Assembly: GCA_963770035.1 (NCBI GenBank)
Contig: CAVYON010000026.1
Location: 256,260-320,259 of the forward strand
Source of the DNA: Roseiarcus sp963770035
GTDB taxonomy: Bacteria; Pseudomonadota; Alphaproteobacteria; Rhizobiales; Beijerinckiaceae
DNA length: 64,000 nt
Direction of reading: 5' to 3'
The first letter of the stretch is position 1; each line of letters begins with the position of its first letter. The notes below the pieces were generated by a model. It was given only the letters and a program-made list of their open reading frames with translations, had not been told where the DNA came from and did not search any database. Shown one piece after another: positions 34,823 to 44,322 of this stretch. A program made the position numbers and the translations under genes.

Positions 34823-35443
34823 TTACGGATAGGCGTGCGAAAAGATGTCCATCTCGCCAAAACCCGCCAGATCGAGGCGCACCCGTTCCGGCAGATAGGC
34901 GAAGGCGGCGCGCGAGAGGGGGTCGCGGCCCTCGCGTAGCAGCATGGCGTCGAGCTTCTCTCGCAACGCGTGCAGGTAGAGAACGTCGGACGCCGCGTAG
35001 GCGAGCTGGGCGTCGGTCAGCGCCTCGGCTCCCCAGTCGGAGGACTGCTGCTGCTTGGAAATCTCGACGCCGAGCAGCTCTTTCACCAGGTCCTTGAGCC
35101 CATGCCGGTCGGTATAGGTGCGGGCGAGCTTGGAGGCGATCTTGGTGCAATATACGGGACCGGCCATCACGCCGAACGACTGGCAGAGCACCGCCATGTC
35201 GAACCGGCCGAAGTGGAAGAGCTTGACGACGCCCGGGTCCGCCAGCAGCCGCTCGAGGTTGGGGGCGCGGGTCTGGCCGCGGGCGACCTGCACGACCGCC
35301 GCGTCACCGTCGCCGCGCGACAGTTGCACCACGCACAACCGGTCGCGCCCGACGGCGAGGCCGAGCGTTTCGGTGTCGATGGCGACCGCGTCGCCAAAGG
35401 TCCAGTCGTCGGGCAGGTCGGCGCGGTGGAGGTGGACGGTCAC
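34823..35443 (-). CDS. Ribonuclease D-like 3'-5' exonuclease
   Basis: A 206-residue DEDD-type exonuclease lacking the HRDC domains of full-length RNase D. The acidic set is visible as AIDTETLGL (Asp23, Glu25), FHFGRFDMAVL and YAASDVLYLHALRE with the Tyr-x3-Asp motif. This short form is common in alphaproteobacteria and trims structured RNA such as tRNA precursors. It uses a GTG start and is divergent from the CobW-type gene. Confidence 0.9.
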   Translation of the reverse strand: MTVHLHRADLPDDWTFGDAVAIDTETLGLAVGRDRLCVVQLSRGDGDAAVVQVARGQTRAPNLERLLADPGVVKLFHFGRFDMAVLCQSFGVMAGPVYCTKIASKLARTYTDRHGLKDLVKELLGVEISKQQQSSDWGAEALTDAQLAYAASDVLYLHALREKLDAMLLREGRDPLSRAAFAYLPERVRLDLAGFGEMDIFSHAYP

Positions 35444-35530
35444 GGCGGCGCTCGCTGGTTTGGAGGTTTCAAACTCTGCGGGCAGAGCGATAAGGGCGGT
35501 TCTCGTCCGCCGTCAACCAGGATCGCGCCG

Positions 35531-36581
35531 ATGACCGGAAACGAGTCGATTCCCTTTCATGTCGTGACCGGCTTTCTCGGCGCCGGCAAGACGACCCTGA
35601 TCAACCGGCTTCTCAGCGCCCCCGAACTCGACGGCGCGCTCGTCTTGGTCAATGAATGGGGCGAGATCGGCCTCGATCATCTGCTGTTCGAGCGGCTAGC
35701 CGGCGACGCCATCCTGGTCAGCGGCGGCTGCGTCTGCTGCGCGCTGCGTGGCGACCTCCTCGACGCCTTGCGCGATAGCCTCGAGCGTCGGGACGCGGGA
35801 GTGCTGCCGCCCTATCCGCGGATCGTGCTGGAGACGACCGGGCTCGCCGAGCCGGCGCCGATCCTCCACGCGCTTTTCGCCGATCGAGCCCTTGCGACGC
35901 GGCTTTCGCTCGCCGGCGTGACCACGGTCGTCGACGCGGTCAACGGCGCGGCGACCGCTGCGACGCGACCGGAAAGCGCGCGTCAGATCGCGCTCGCAGA
36001 TCGTCTTGTCGTGATGAAGAGCGACCTTTTGCCGCGCGAGGAACGGGGGGCGCGTCTTGCCGATTTGAGCGTCGCGTTACGCGGCCTCAATCCGGTCGCC
36101 GCGATTCTCGATGGCGCGGCCGGGGAATTCGGGCCGTCGGATTTTCTCAGCCTGTCCGGCGCGCTTCCCACGGATGGGGGCCCCGCCTCGACCGACGCGA
36201 AGCATGGGGTGCGAACCTTCTCCTTCCGCAGCGACCTGCCGGTCGACCCCGTCGCCTTCGGTCAGTTCCTGACGGTTCTCGGGGCGATGATCGGCCCGAG
36301 ACTCCTACGGCTCAAGGGCCTGTTCGCGCTCGCCGACCGGCCCGAGGCTCCGGTTTTGGTCGACGGAGTCCAGCACGTGTTTCATCCGCCTCGCGCGCTG
36401 CCGGCTTGGCCGGACGCCGACCGCTCGAACTCGCGCGGTGCTGATCGTGGACGGGGTGTCCGCCCGGCAGGCGGAGGATCTCTGGGCGGCCTTGACGCGG
36501 GCGCCGCGGGTCGACGCGCCCGATCTCGCCGCGCTCGCCAACAATCCGCTGGCGCCGCGTTCGGGAGGGCTGCTTGGCTAG
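35531..36581 (+). CDS. CobW/G3E-family GTP-binding metal chaperone, frameshifted
   Basis: A G3E P-loop GTPase that delivers metal, such as Zn or Co, to target proteins. FLGAGKTTLINRLL is the P-loop, VNEWGEIGLDH the switch region, GGCVCCALRGDL the CxCC metal motif, and ETTGLAEPAPI the ETTG signature. The C-terminal CobW domain changes frame by one extra A at 36428-36429 (in CTCGAACTC). Downstream it continues as TRAVLIVDGVSARQAEDLW to a stop at 36581. The rest is intact, so a consensus error or recent mutation is likely. It converges on a small regulator. Confidence 0.85.
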
Positions 36582-36594
36582 CTCAACCGGCGGT

Positions 36595-37047
36595 TCAATG
36601 GCGTTCGCCATCTTCGCGCGCGACGGCGGCGCAGAACACATAGCCGACGCTGCGCACCGACCGGAGAAGCGACAGCCCCTCGGGCGGGTCGATCTTCTTG
36701 CGCAGCCGCGCCACCAGCGTGTCGATCGAGCGGTCCAGATAGTCCCAGGCCCGTCCGCGCAAAGCGCGCAACAGGTCGTCGCGAGACAGCGCCTGACCGG
36801 GCCGGTGAAGAAAAGCGACGAGGAGATCGAATTCGGAGGAAGTCAGCACGGCGCGCCGCCCGGCTTCTTCGGCGAGGTCGCGCGTCGCGGCGTTGAGCGT
36901 CCATCCGGCGAACCGGTAGCGGGCGCCGTCGGCGGGTGCAGGATGAGGCGGATTGCGCGCCGCCAAGACCTCGAACTGGCCGAGCCGAACTGCGTTCTTG
37001 ATCGCGGCCAGGTCAGGCCCGTCGTCGCCGAGCACCAAGATTTGCAT
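36595..37047 (-). CDS. OmpR-type DNA-binding protein with truncated receiver
   Basis: A 150-residue protein starting MQILVLGDDGPDLAAIKNAV, the first strand and helix of a receiver. It then passes within about 20 residues to a complete OmpR winged helix (RFAGWTLNAATRDL, LTSSEFDLLVAFLHRPGQ, IDTLVARLRKKIDP, VRSVGYVF). About 80 residues of receiver, including the phospho-acceptor site, are missing, so normal phosphorylation control is not possible. It may bind DNA constitutively. No kinase lies beside it. A shorter ancestor or an internal deletion could explain it. Confidence 0.8.
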   Translation of the reverse strand: MQILVLGDDGPDLAAIKNAVRLGQFEVLAARNPPHPAPADGARYRFAGWTLNAATRDLAEEAGRRAVLTSSEFDLLVAFLHRPGQALSRDDLLRALRGRAWDYLDRSIDTLVARLRKKIDPPEGLSLLRSVRSVGYVFCAAVAREDGERH

Positions 37048-37418
37048 CGCATGCGCCTCGTGAACGTTCGCCGGAATGGGGCGAATCACCTGCTGCTTTC
37101 ATTTGTTTGTAAAGCTCGCCAACCGTCAAGAACTGACCCTGGGTAAGGCATCGGACAGAAATGGAGAGGCCGCTTAAGCCGCCCAGACGCTGGACCTTCT
37201 GCAAAGATCTGAGAGTATCGATTGGAAAGACGCGGCCCGGATCGCAACGCAAGACTGCCGCAGCGTCACGCCGACGACTCGGGAAGCGACCTTTACTGCG
37301 AGTCCTGGCCCGCGACTGCCGGTGCGTGGGTTTCGCAATGATCCTATTGCACCTGCTTATGGAACTGCCGCGAACCGTGTATGAGCGCGGCGACAGCGCC
37401 CTTTGAGGATTCGAACGC
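37048..37418. other. Gene-free stretch between two regulators
   Basis: About 370 bases between the divergent OmpR-type and LysR-type genes, presumably holding both promoters. A reading frame at 37161-37406 encodes a basic, low-complexity peptide and is not convincing. No repeat seen. Confidence 0.4.
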
Positions 37419-38283
37419 TTGGCCAACCGCAGCATCCCCATCGACGTCATTCGGGCCTTTGTCGCGGTCGTCGAAGCGCGCGGCTTCACCCGAGCAGCGG
37501 AAGACCTCGGTCGGTCCCAGCCGACGATCAGCCTGCAGGTTAAGCGTCTCGAGGAGCTGATCGAGGCGCCGTTGTTCGAGAAGGTCGCGCGATTCGAACT
37601 GACGGCCGTCGGGTCGGTCTGCTTCGACTACGGCCGCCGTTTGCTGCGGCTGCACGATGAGATGCTCGACGAGGCCCAGCAACGAAGAGAGCCCGGCGGG
37701 CGGCTGCGAATTCGGCATGCCGGGCGAGTTCGCCTTGCGCCTCACGCCGCTGCTCGACCGCCTGCGCCTGGAAGGGGACGCGGCGGGATCGAGTTTCGAG
37801 ATCGTCACAGGCGAGCCCGACATGCTGGCGCTCGCCTATCGCCAGAATGGCCTCGACGTCGCCTTCCTCGTCGGCGGCGAGACGGAGGCGTCGGCGGTGG
37901 CCCGGTGGCGCGCGGGGCTCGGCTGGTACGCGGGTCGCGGCGTGCGGCTGCCGAAGCCGCCAAAGCCGGCGCCGCTCGTCCTTCCGCCGCGGGGATCGGC
38001 GCTGCACGAGGCGGCGGCCGACGCCTTGCGTGCTGCGGGCCGCCCCTTCGCCATTGTCTGCGCGAGCGCCGATTTCGCCGTGCGCAGCGCGGCTGTTTCG
38101 GCCGGCCTCGGATTCGCGCCGATGATCGACGGCCTGGCGCCAGAGGGACTCGCGCCGTCGGCCGAGGCGGATCTGCCCGCGCTGCCGCCGATCGAAATCC
38201 TGCTCGTGGCGCGGGGGGAAGCGCTCGCCGCGAACGTTCGGCTGTGGGCTTCGGAAGCCGTTTCCGCTTTTCACCTCCTGTGA
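37419..38283 (+). CDS. LysR-family transcriptional regulator, frameshifted
   Basis: A LysR-type regulator. The N-terminal helix-turn-helix is standard (FVAVVEARGFTRAAEDLGRS, QPTISLQVKRLEELI), and the co-inducer-binding domain follows. The frame changes by one extra base at 37711-37713 (GCGAATTCGGC). Before it reads GGRLRI, after it GMPGEFALRLTPLLDRL to a stop at 38283. The start is a TTG with GAGG about eleven bases upstream. The effector half is somewhat short and Ala-rich. Targets unknown. Confidence 0.78.
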
Positions 38284-38388
38284 CGCGGTGTCCGACCCAA
38301 TTTGTCACAAAACGTCACCCATTCCATCCGCCCGCGCATGGCAGTCTGGTTCCCAGTAATCGAAGAATCATCCCTGCGAGGTCAGGCC

Positions 38389-38607
38389 ATGCGCAAAACG
38401 GCGAGGTTCAGGAGCTACGCCGCCACTCGGCAATCAGGGACGCGCGCCGATGACGAGCGGCGGGAGCTTCAGCTTCTCCTCGAGTTCACCAACAGCGGTT
38501 CAGTCGCCTCGCTTGCCGGGGCGATCGCCGCGCGGCTCGGGCGCGAGGCGCGCTCGGAGGATCTGATCTCGGAGGCAGGCCTCGGCGCTGGACGGACGAA
38601 TCGTTGA
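38389..38607 (+). CDS. Small hypothetical protein
   Basis: A 72-residue frame (MRKTARFRSYAATRQSG onward) with a basic N-terminus and a short amphipathic region ending GREARSEDLISEAGLG. It lies just upstream of the DUF1217 gene. It may be a real small gene or a chance frame. Nothing recognised. Confidence 0.25.
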   Translation: MRKTARFRSYAATRQSGTRADDERRELQLLLEFTNSGSVASLAGAIAARLGREARSEDLISEAGLGAGRTNR

Positions 38608-38676
38608 CCCAAGGGAATTAACGGGACCGCAGCAATTCGGAGCGACGATCGGAATCGAACTCATGCACATACGCCG

Positions 38677-39558
38677 ATGACCACGACCACCTCGCAATAT
38701 CTGACCGTCAGCCAGAACCTGGCGCGCTACCAGGCGATGACCGCGGCCGAGCCGTCGGTCAAGTCCGCGACCGCCTACTACGACGCCAACATCGGCAACG
38801 TGACGTCGATCAAGGACTTCGTCGGCAACTATCGTCTGCTGTCCTATGCGCTCAACGCCTATGGCCTCGGCGATCAGATCAACAACACGGCGTTGATTAC
38901 GCAGGTGTTGCAGGGAGGCGTCAGCAATTCGAAGAGCCTCGCCAACACCCTGTCCAACTCGAACTGGAAAGCCTTCGCCACGGCTTTCGATTTCGTCGGC
39001 AGCGGGGCGGCGTCAGTCTCGACGGCCAGCGCGGTCCAGACAACGACGGCGGATTTTGTCGAGCAGCAACTCGAAAGCGACCAGGGTCAGCAGGACGTCG
39101 GTGTCCAGCTGGCGCTCTACTTCCAGCGCGTGGCGCCAACCGTCACCACCGAATACGGCATCCTCGCCGACAAGAACCTGCTCCAGGTCGCCGAGACAGT
39201 CTTCGACCTGCCGCTCGCCACGACCCTCACGGGGATCGACAATCAGGCCCAGGCGCTCACCACAGCGATGCCGCTCTCCGACCTGCAGGACCCAAAAAAG
39301 CTGCAGCAGGTCGTCGAGCGGTTCACCGCAGAGTACGACTCCAAGTACGGTCCGGCGTCCGGAGCGAGCTCTTCGCTCACGGCGTACACAGGCAATTTGA
39401 GCTCCAGCGTCTCGGCGGCGTCCTCGGTCCTCTCGGGGATAATCAACTCAAACGGCGAAATGCTCGGCAAGGCGCTAAACGCCTTCACTGGGGCCTCGAC
39501 TTCAATGTTCTCGACCTCGCTGATGTCGAGCATGCAGGGGTTCCGGCTCGGCGGCTGA
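38677..39558 (+). CDS. DUF1217 flagellar-associated protein
   Basis: A 293-residue protein of the DUF1217 family found in rhizobial flagellar clusters. It starts TSQYLTVSQNLARYQAMTA and contains NIGNVTSIKDFVGNYRLLSYAL, then Ser/Thr/Ala-rich segments typical of axial or junction proteins, and ends with MQGFRLGG. No signal peptide or membrane span. It is separated from the main flagellar operon by about 9 kb. A role in flagellar assembly is inferred from the family's usual context. Confidence 0.8.
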   Translation: MTTTTSQYLTVSQNLARYQAMTAAEPSVKSATAYYDANIGNVTSIKDFVGNYRLLSYALNAYGLGDQINNTALITQVLQGGVSNSKSLANTLSNSNWKAFATAFDFVGSGAASVSTASAVQTTTADFVEQQLESDQGQQDVGVQLALYFQRVAPTVTTEYGILADKNLLQVAETVFDLPLATTLTGIDNQAQALTTAMPLSDLQDPKKLQQVVERFTAEYDSKYGPASGASSSLTAYTGNLSSSVSAASSVLSGIINSNGEMLGKALNAFTGASTSMFSTSLMSSMQGFRLGG

Positions 39559-39636
39559 GGTCGAGGTCCGACGCCTCAGGATTCTCCGAGCCGGTTTTCG
39601 GCCGACGCCCGTCCCACTAGCCACTCGCAACGTGCT

Positions 39637-40284
39637 TCAGCACGTTTTATCCCCGCTGGCGGCCCGCAGCCGCTCGGCCAGCCATTCCAGGTCGCGGTCG
39701 CGGACGCCGATGGCGGCGAGATGGTCGTGCGTTTCGAGCACGTAGGTCGCGTTTTCGCCAGACTGGCCGCGGCCCGCCCGAACCATGCCCAGCATCGCCT
39801 CCCGGTCGAGCCGGCCGGCATATTGCGCGTGCAGCCGGTCGGCGACGAAGACCAGCGCCCTCACCCGCTCACCGCTCTCCAGGGTCACCGGGACCATGCG
39901 TTCGAGGTAGACCGCGGTCGCCTGTTCCCGCTCGCGCAAGTAGCGGACTGTCGGCTCGCGCAAGGGTGTCGCGACTCGGAACGCGACGCCCGGGCAGGCG
40001 CCGCCGCGGTCGAGACCGAGCACGAGCCCCGGCTTTTCCCGCGTGCCGCGGTAGATGTGGGAATAGATGCACAGGCTTCTGCGCCAGCCGCGCAGCATCG
40101 CCTTGCAGCGCAAGGTGTAGACGAACCCGGGCCGCCACATCAGCGACCCGTAGCCGAAGACCCACAAATCGCCGTGCGGAATCGAAGCCGGAGCGCGCCC
40201 GTCGGGCCGGGCAGGATCGGCATGCGGCAGCTTGGCGTCCGCGCTCTTGGGGGTCGCGTGCGAGCACGCCATCGGCGACGTCAT
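39637..40284 (-). CDS. ChaC-type gamma-glutamylcyclotransferase
   Basis: A 215-residue glutathione-specific gamma-glutamylcyclotransferase, which splits glutathione to 5-oxoproline and Cys-Gly. FGYGSLMWRPGF is the substrate-binding loop and LVLGLDRGGACPGVAFRV the catalytic Glu region's scaffold. YLEREMV-like (YLERMVPV) and VADRLHAQYAGRL match the family. The ATG at 40284 is followed by a second Met codon. It is divergent from the TPR-GT9 gene. Confidence 0.9.
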   Translation of the reverse strand: MTSPMACSHATPKSADAKLPHADPARPDGRAPASIPHGDLWVFGYGSLMWRPGFVYTLRCKAMLRGWRRSLCIYSHIYRGTREKPGLVLGLDRGGACPGVAFRVATPLREPTVRYLREREQATAVYLERMVPVTLESGERVRALVFVADRLHAQYAGRLDREAMLGMVRAGRGQSGENATYVLETHDHLAAIGVRDRDLEWLAERLRAASGDKTC

Positions 40285-40451
40285 GGGTGTCCGGGTCGAG
40301 TGGTCGATCCGATTGTGGCGCCGTCGCCCGTGCCGACGCAACCTCAGGCGGAAAGCCGACTTGAAACGCGCGGCGCGCTCGCCGCCGTGAGCCGGCCCCC
40401 GCGACCATCCGCGAAAGGTCCGCGCAAGCCGGCGCCGCGATCGTCGCCGGC

Positions 40452-42440
40452 ATGATCCGGTCGAACCTCGCCATGCGCATGCAGTCTGCTCCCTCAAGTG
40501 AAGCCGACACGCTGTACGAAGACGCCTGCAGCCTCTGGACGGCGGGTCAGCGGCGCGATGCGATCGAGCGGCTCGACGCGGCGCTCCGGCTCGACCCCGA
40601 TGCCCCGCAGGTCCTCGTCATGGGCGGCTACATGCTCGGCGAGATGGGGAAGGCCGAGGCCGCCGTGCGGTTCTACCGACGCGCCCTCCTGCTAGACGCT
40701 CACTCCGCAATTGCCCACGCCAACGTCGGCAAGCTGCTGGTCGAACTCCGCCGGCCGGCAGAAGCGTTGGAAGCCTTCGACGCGGTGATCGCCCTGAATT
40801 CGGTCGACGCCGACGCCTGGAACGGCCGCGCCGGCGCCCTGCGCGAACTCGGACGGCTCGAGGACTCTCTCGTTGCCGCGAATCGTGCGCTGTCATTGAG
40901 GCCCGATTTCCCGGAGGCGGCGATCAACTGCGGCAATGCGCTCCTGAAGCTCGACCGGATGGAGGAGGCGTTGCTCGCCTACCGCCAGGCCAGCGCTCTG
41001 CGGCCGGACTACGCCGCGGCTTTTTGCGGAGAGGCGCTGGCGTTGGGCGACCTCGGCCGCTACGACGAGGCGCTGGCGGCCTTCGTGGCGGCTGAATCGC
41101 GCGGCAGCTACGAAGCGATCTCCGGCAAAGGGTGCCTGCTATTGACGCTCGGCGAATTCGAGCGCGGTTTCGAGGGCTACGAGGCGCGCTGGCTGGCCGG
41201 CAGGACGCTGGCAGAGGCGCTGGGCGTGCGCCATCCAACCTGGCAGGGCCCGGGGAGCGGACAGAACCGCGTGCTGGTCCTCAACGACCATGGGCTCGGC
41301 GATACAATCCAGTTCTCTCGATATCTGCCGCTGATGTTGGCGGCGGGGGTGGAAACGACTTTCGTCTGCCCGGCGAAGCTGCATCGGCTTCTCAGCTCGA
41401 CAATCTCGGTGCGCCTCGTCGAGACCGAGCCCGACGAGCCGTTCGACGCCCAGATCGCCATCTCGAGCTTGGCGCACGCGTTCCGCACCCGGCTCGACAC
41501 GGTTCCGGCTCAGGTCCCGTATCTCTCGGCCGAGCCCGCGCTTGCCGCCCGGTGGGCCGAACGGATCGGTCCGGACGGCTTCAAGGTCGGCATCGTCTGG
41601 CAGGGCAATCCCCATCCGGCGGCGGACCGGGCGCGCTCCTATCCGCTTGCGGCGGCCGCGCCGCTCGGGCGCCTCCCGGGCGTGCGCTTGATCTCGCTGC
41701 AAAAGGGCTTCGGCGAGGAGCAACTCGATGCGTTGCCGGGAGGCATGCGGGTCGAGATCCCCGGCAGGGACTTCGATTCCGGCCCGGACGCGTTCGTCGA
41801 TACTGCCGCGGTCATGGCGAATCTCGACCTCGTCGTCACGTGCGACACCTCGATCGCCCATCTCGCCGGCGCGCTGGCGCGGCCGGTCTGGGTCGCACTG
41901 AAGAATGCCGCCGAATGGCGCTGGATGACCGAGCGCGAGGATTCGCTCTGGTATCCGACGATGCGGCTTTTCCGCCAGCCGGCGCGCGGCGCCTGGGCCG
42001 AGGTTTTCGAGGGCATGGCCGCCGCGCTGTCGCAGACGCTCGCGGCGCGGCGTCCTCCGCAGGCGGTCCGGGCGCCCTGTTCCATCGGCGACCTGATCGA
42101 CCGGGTCACCATTCTGCGAATCAAGGGCGCACGGCTGAGCGATGAGGCGAAATGCACCAACGTCCGGCGCGAACTCGACCTGCTCGAATCCGAGGCGCGC
42201 CAGGCCGGCGTGGTCGGCGGGGCGGTCGAGACCCTGGCCGACGATCTTGCCGGGGTCAACGGGGAGCTCTGGGAGGTCGAGGACGCGCTGCGCTGGTGCG
42301 AGCGCGACAACGATTTCGGACCCCGATTCGTGTCGCTCGCCCGGTCGGTCTACGTCCTCAACGACCGGCGCGCGGCGCTGAAGCGAGAGATCAACGCGCT
42401 GTTCGACTCGGCGCTCGTGGAAGAAAAGAGCTACGGCTAG
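40452..42440 (+). CDS. TPR-glycosyltransferase family 9-DUF6165 fusion protein
   Basis: A 662-residue fusion. Residues about 20-250 hold TPR helices (AIERLDAALRLDPDAPQVLV, ALLAYRQASALRPDYAAAFC). About 275-545 hold a GT9-like half (LVLNDHGLGDTIQFSRYLP, VGIVWQGNPHPAADRARSYP, LDLVVTCDTSIAHLAGALARP). From about 550 a DUF6165-like domain follows (CSIGDLIDRVTILRIKGARL). It probably adds sugars to a protein or surface glycan. Flagellin glycosylation is one option given the flagellar setting, but that is inference. It may start at the next ATG, seven codons in. Confidence 0.85.
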   Translation: MIRSNLAMRMQSAPSSEADTLYEDACSLWTAGQRRDAIERLDAALRLDPDAPQVLVMGGYMLGEMGKAEAAVRFYRRALLLDAHSAIAHANVGKLLVELRRPAEALEAFDAVIALNSVDADAWNGRAGALRELGRLEDSLVAANRALSLRPDFPEAAINCGNALLKLDRMEEALLAYRQASALRPDYAAAFCGEALALGDLGRYDEALAAFVAAESRGSYEAISGKGCLLLTLGEFERGFEGYEARWLAGRTLAEALGVRHPTWQGPGSGQNRVLVLNDHGLGDTIQFSRYLPLMLAAGVETTFVCPAKLHRLLSSTISVRLVETEPDEPFDAQIAISSLAHAFRTRLDTVPAQVPYLSAEPALAARWAERIGPDGFKVGIVWQGNPHPAADRARSYPLAAAAPLGRLPGVRLISLQKGFGEEQLDALPGGMRVEIPGRDFDSGPDAFVDTAAVMANLDLVVTCDTSIAHLAGALARPVWVALKNAAEWRWMTEREDSLWYPTMRLFRQPARGAWAEVFEGMAAALSQTLAARRPPQAVRAPCSIGDLIDRVTILRIKGARLSDEAKCTNVRRELDLLESEARQAGVVGGAVETLADDLAGVNGELWEVEDALRWCERDNDFGPRFVSLARSVYVLNDRRAALKREINALFDSALVEEKSYG

Positions 42441-42537
42441 ATTCATGATGACATGGGTTTCGCCGGCTGACCCTCGCCGGCGGCGTTCGGTTCAGCAAAG
42501 AAATCGCCTTTCGATTGCGCCACCGGCAATCCGGTTT

Positions 42538-42790
42538 GCCTGCTAGCAGGCGTTTGCTGACGCCATTATACGCCGCTCAGTTCCAGAAAGCCATGCAATA
42601 TCAAAACGTTGAAACGACTTGCAACCGTCGGTTGTGGCCTGCGGCGGCCGCGGAACAGGGACCATAACAGGACCGGAACAGGCCACGAACAGGGCAAATC
42701 CTGCACAGATCAGGGCAAAAACCCGCGGGCGAAACTAGGGCGAGACCCGGCGCGGCCGGTTGTATCATGGTCCCAGGACGTCGGCTGCGA
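42538..42790. repeat. Dispersed element, copy B, with helically phased AACAGG/ATCAGG repeats
   Basis: Diverged copy of 3715-3958. It has the palindrome GCCTGCTAGCAGGC, GTTCCAGAAA and TAACAGGACCGGAACAG. AACAGG starts at 42654, 42666, 42677 and 42688, and ATCAGG at 42709, so spacings are 12, 11, 11 and 21. It is non-coding, between the TPR-GT9 gene and a small hypothetical gene. The remaining 42441-42537 shows nothing else. Confidence 0.65.
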
Positions 42791-42793
42791 CCC

Positions 42794-43228
42794 TTAACGC
42801 GGGACGAGCGCCGTCGGTAGCCCCCCGCCGCCGGTCGTGTGGAACGCCGCGGCGAGGCGCAGAAGCTCGCGCCTGAGGGCATCGGCCAACTCAGCAAACA
42901 AGTTGTGTGCGGGCGGCGGCGCGTGCCGGTTGTCCGGCCCTTCGACGCAATAGGCGACCTCGCCGCGTACCGCAAGCGCCGCGCCGATCCGTCGGGCGAG
43001 CGCGGGCCGCGTCGTCCAGTCGGCGTTGCGAATCCCGTCGAGCAACGGCGCTGGGGCGTAGGCAGGCTGGACCGCGGGCCTTGCGCGAGCCTTTAGCAAG
43101 ACGTTAACCATTTGCATCATACATATAATCATAAGCACTGCACATTGCTGGGCCACACCGGCAAGTCGGAGCTTCTCGGAAAACGAGGGTCCGGTCAAAC
43201 GTATTCGCTGTCCATGTTCACCGCTCAT
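42794..43228 (-). CDS. Small hypothetical protein
   Basis: A 144-residue frame, possibly starting later at the Met codon at 43111 (MVNVLLKARARPAVQPAYAP). The second half (RIGAALAVRGEVAYCVEG, LFAELADALRRELLRLAAAF) looks like a helical domain. It diverges from ftcR, and the two share the inverted repeat at 43252-43277. No family recognised. Confidence 0.45.
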   Translation of the reverse strand: MSGEHGQRIRLTGPSFSEKLRLAGVAQQCAVLMIICMMQMVNVLLKARARPAVQPAYAPAPLLDGIRNADWTTRPALARRIGAALAVRGEVAYCVEGPDNRHAPPPAHNLFAELADALRRELLRLAAAFHTTGGGGLPTALVPR

Positions 43229-43251
43229 CTTAGAGCGCGCATGGCATTTAA

Positions 43252-43277
43252 ACGTTCATTTGCGAAAAAATGAACGT
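43252..43277. promoter_or_regulatory. Inverted repeat in the ftcR upstream region
   Basis: ACGTTCATT at 43252-43260 and its reverse complement AATGAACGT at 43269-43277, separated by eight bases. The AT-rich dyad lies between divergent genes, about 85 bases before the ftcR start. It could be a regulator site or a terminator-like hairpin. Confidence 0.5.
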
Positions 43278-43363
43278 AACGCCACCCGGTCCTTAATGGT
43301 TAAAAGTGTGTTGCGTACGCGTAGTAGAGGAGTTGCTTTTCAGTTAGGCTTTGGAGCTGGGGC

Positions 43364-44032
43364 ATGTACATCATAATCGACGATCGCGACATCGTGGCGG
43401 GCGGCTACGCGAACGGACTGGATCGGGAGGGCGTATCCTCGGCGGGTATCGAAGCGTCCGAGTTTCGGGATTGGATCGACAAGACCAGCGATCAGGACAT
43501 GCACGCCGTGGAAGCGTTCCTGATCGGCGACTGCGGCGAGCGCGAGCACCTGTCGCGCATCATCCGGGAACGCTCCGACGCGCCCCTGCTCTGCCTCAAC
43601 GAACGCCATTCGCTCGATGACACGCTCGGCCTCTTCGCCGCCGGCGTCGACGACGTGGTGCGCAAGCCCGTGCACGTGCGCGAGATCCTCGCCCGGGTCG
43701 GAGCGATCAACCGCCGCGTACACGGCGAAAAGGGGCATGTCGCCCTCGGGACGCTCAGGGTCTATTTCGACGGGCGCGAGCCCGAGGCGGACGGCGAGCC
43801 TTTCCCCCTGCCGCGACGCGAGCGCCGCATCCTGGAATTCTTGCTGCAATGCCGCGGCCGCCGCGTCACCAAGGCGCAGATCTTCAACGCTGTGTATGGC
43901 CTGTTCGACGAAAACGTCGACGAGAACGTGATCGAGAGCCATATCAGCAAGCTGCGCAAGAAGCTGAAGCGCAAGCTCGGCTTCGACCCGATCAATTCGA
44001 AGCGCTTCCTCGGCTACTGCATCGAGAAGTAA
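43364..44032 (+). CDS. ftcR: FtcR-type flagellar transcriptional regulator
   Basis: A 222-residue OmpR-type regulator of the rhizobial FtcR/Rem class that controls flagellar genes. The receiver is unusual (MYIIIDDRDIVAGGYANGLD; LFAAGVDDVVRKPVHVREIL). The winged helix (LPRRERRILEFLLQCRGRRV, TKAQIFNAVYGLFDENVDE, ISKLRKKLKRKLGFDPINSK, RFLGYCIEK) closely matches the FtcR pattern, from which the call is made. GGAG sits seven bases before the ATG. It stands about 5 kb from the fliF-mot operon, its likely target. Confidence 0.9.
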   Translation: MYIIIDDRDIVAGGYANGLDREGVSSAGIEASEFRDWIDKTSDQDMHAVEAFLIGDCGEREHLSRIIRERSDAPLLCLNERHSLDDTLGLFAAGVDDVVRKPVHVREILARVGAINRRVHGEKGHVALGTLRVYFDGREPEADGEPFPLPRRERRILEFLLQCRGRRVTKAQIFNAVYGLFDENVDENVIESHISKLRKKLKRKLGFDPINSKRFLGYCIEK

Positions 44033-44041
44033 GGCAAAATT

Positions 44042-44209
44042 CGTCATTGCGAGCCGAAGGCGAAGCAATCCAGCCTTGATGCAGCGAGCCGCGCCCTTCC
44101 AGCAGGAGCGCCGGCTGAATTGCAAAAGCGCCGCAATTGCCGGGCGCATAAAGACGACCGCCGGCGTCCGGCGGGAGGGCTGGATCGCCGCGCTTCGCTC
44201 GCGATGACG
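44042..44209. repeat. MITE-like palindromic repeat, copy 1
   Basis: Terminal inverted repeats of about 32 bases (CGTCATTGCGAGCCGAAGGC at the left; CGCGATGACG at the right) enclose a short variable core. The same ends occur at 46182, 46423 and 46986. It lies upstream of the broken TPR-sulfotransferase gene. Confidence 0.85.
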
Positions 44210-44322
44210 GCCAACGCAACGCGCCCCGGTCCGCGCGCCGCAGTCCGAATGCGGACGTCGCGCGTCAGCCCGGGGAAAGCCTCTCGCACGATACCTCGAC
44301 CACGACGTCAAGGAGGCTTGGG

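Noticed and set aside
43282..43310. CtrA box (TTAA-N7-TTAA) before ftcR
   Set aside because: The two TTAA halves in TTAATGGTTAA are only three bases apart, so the required spacing is not met.
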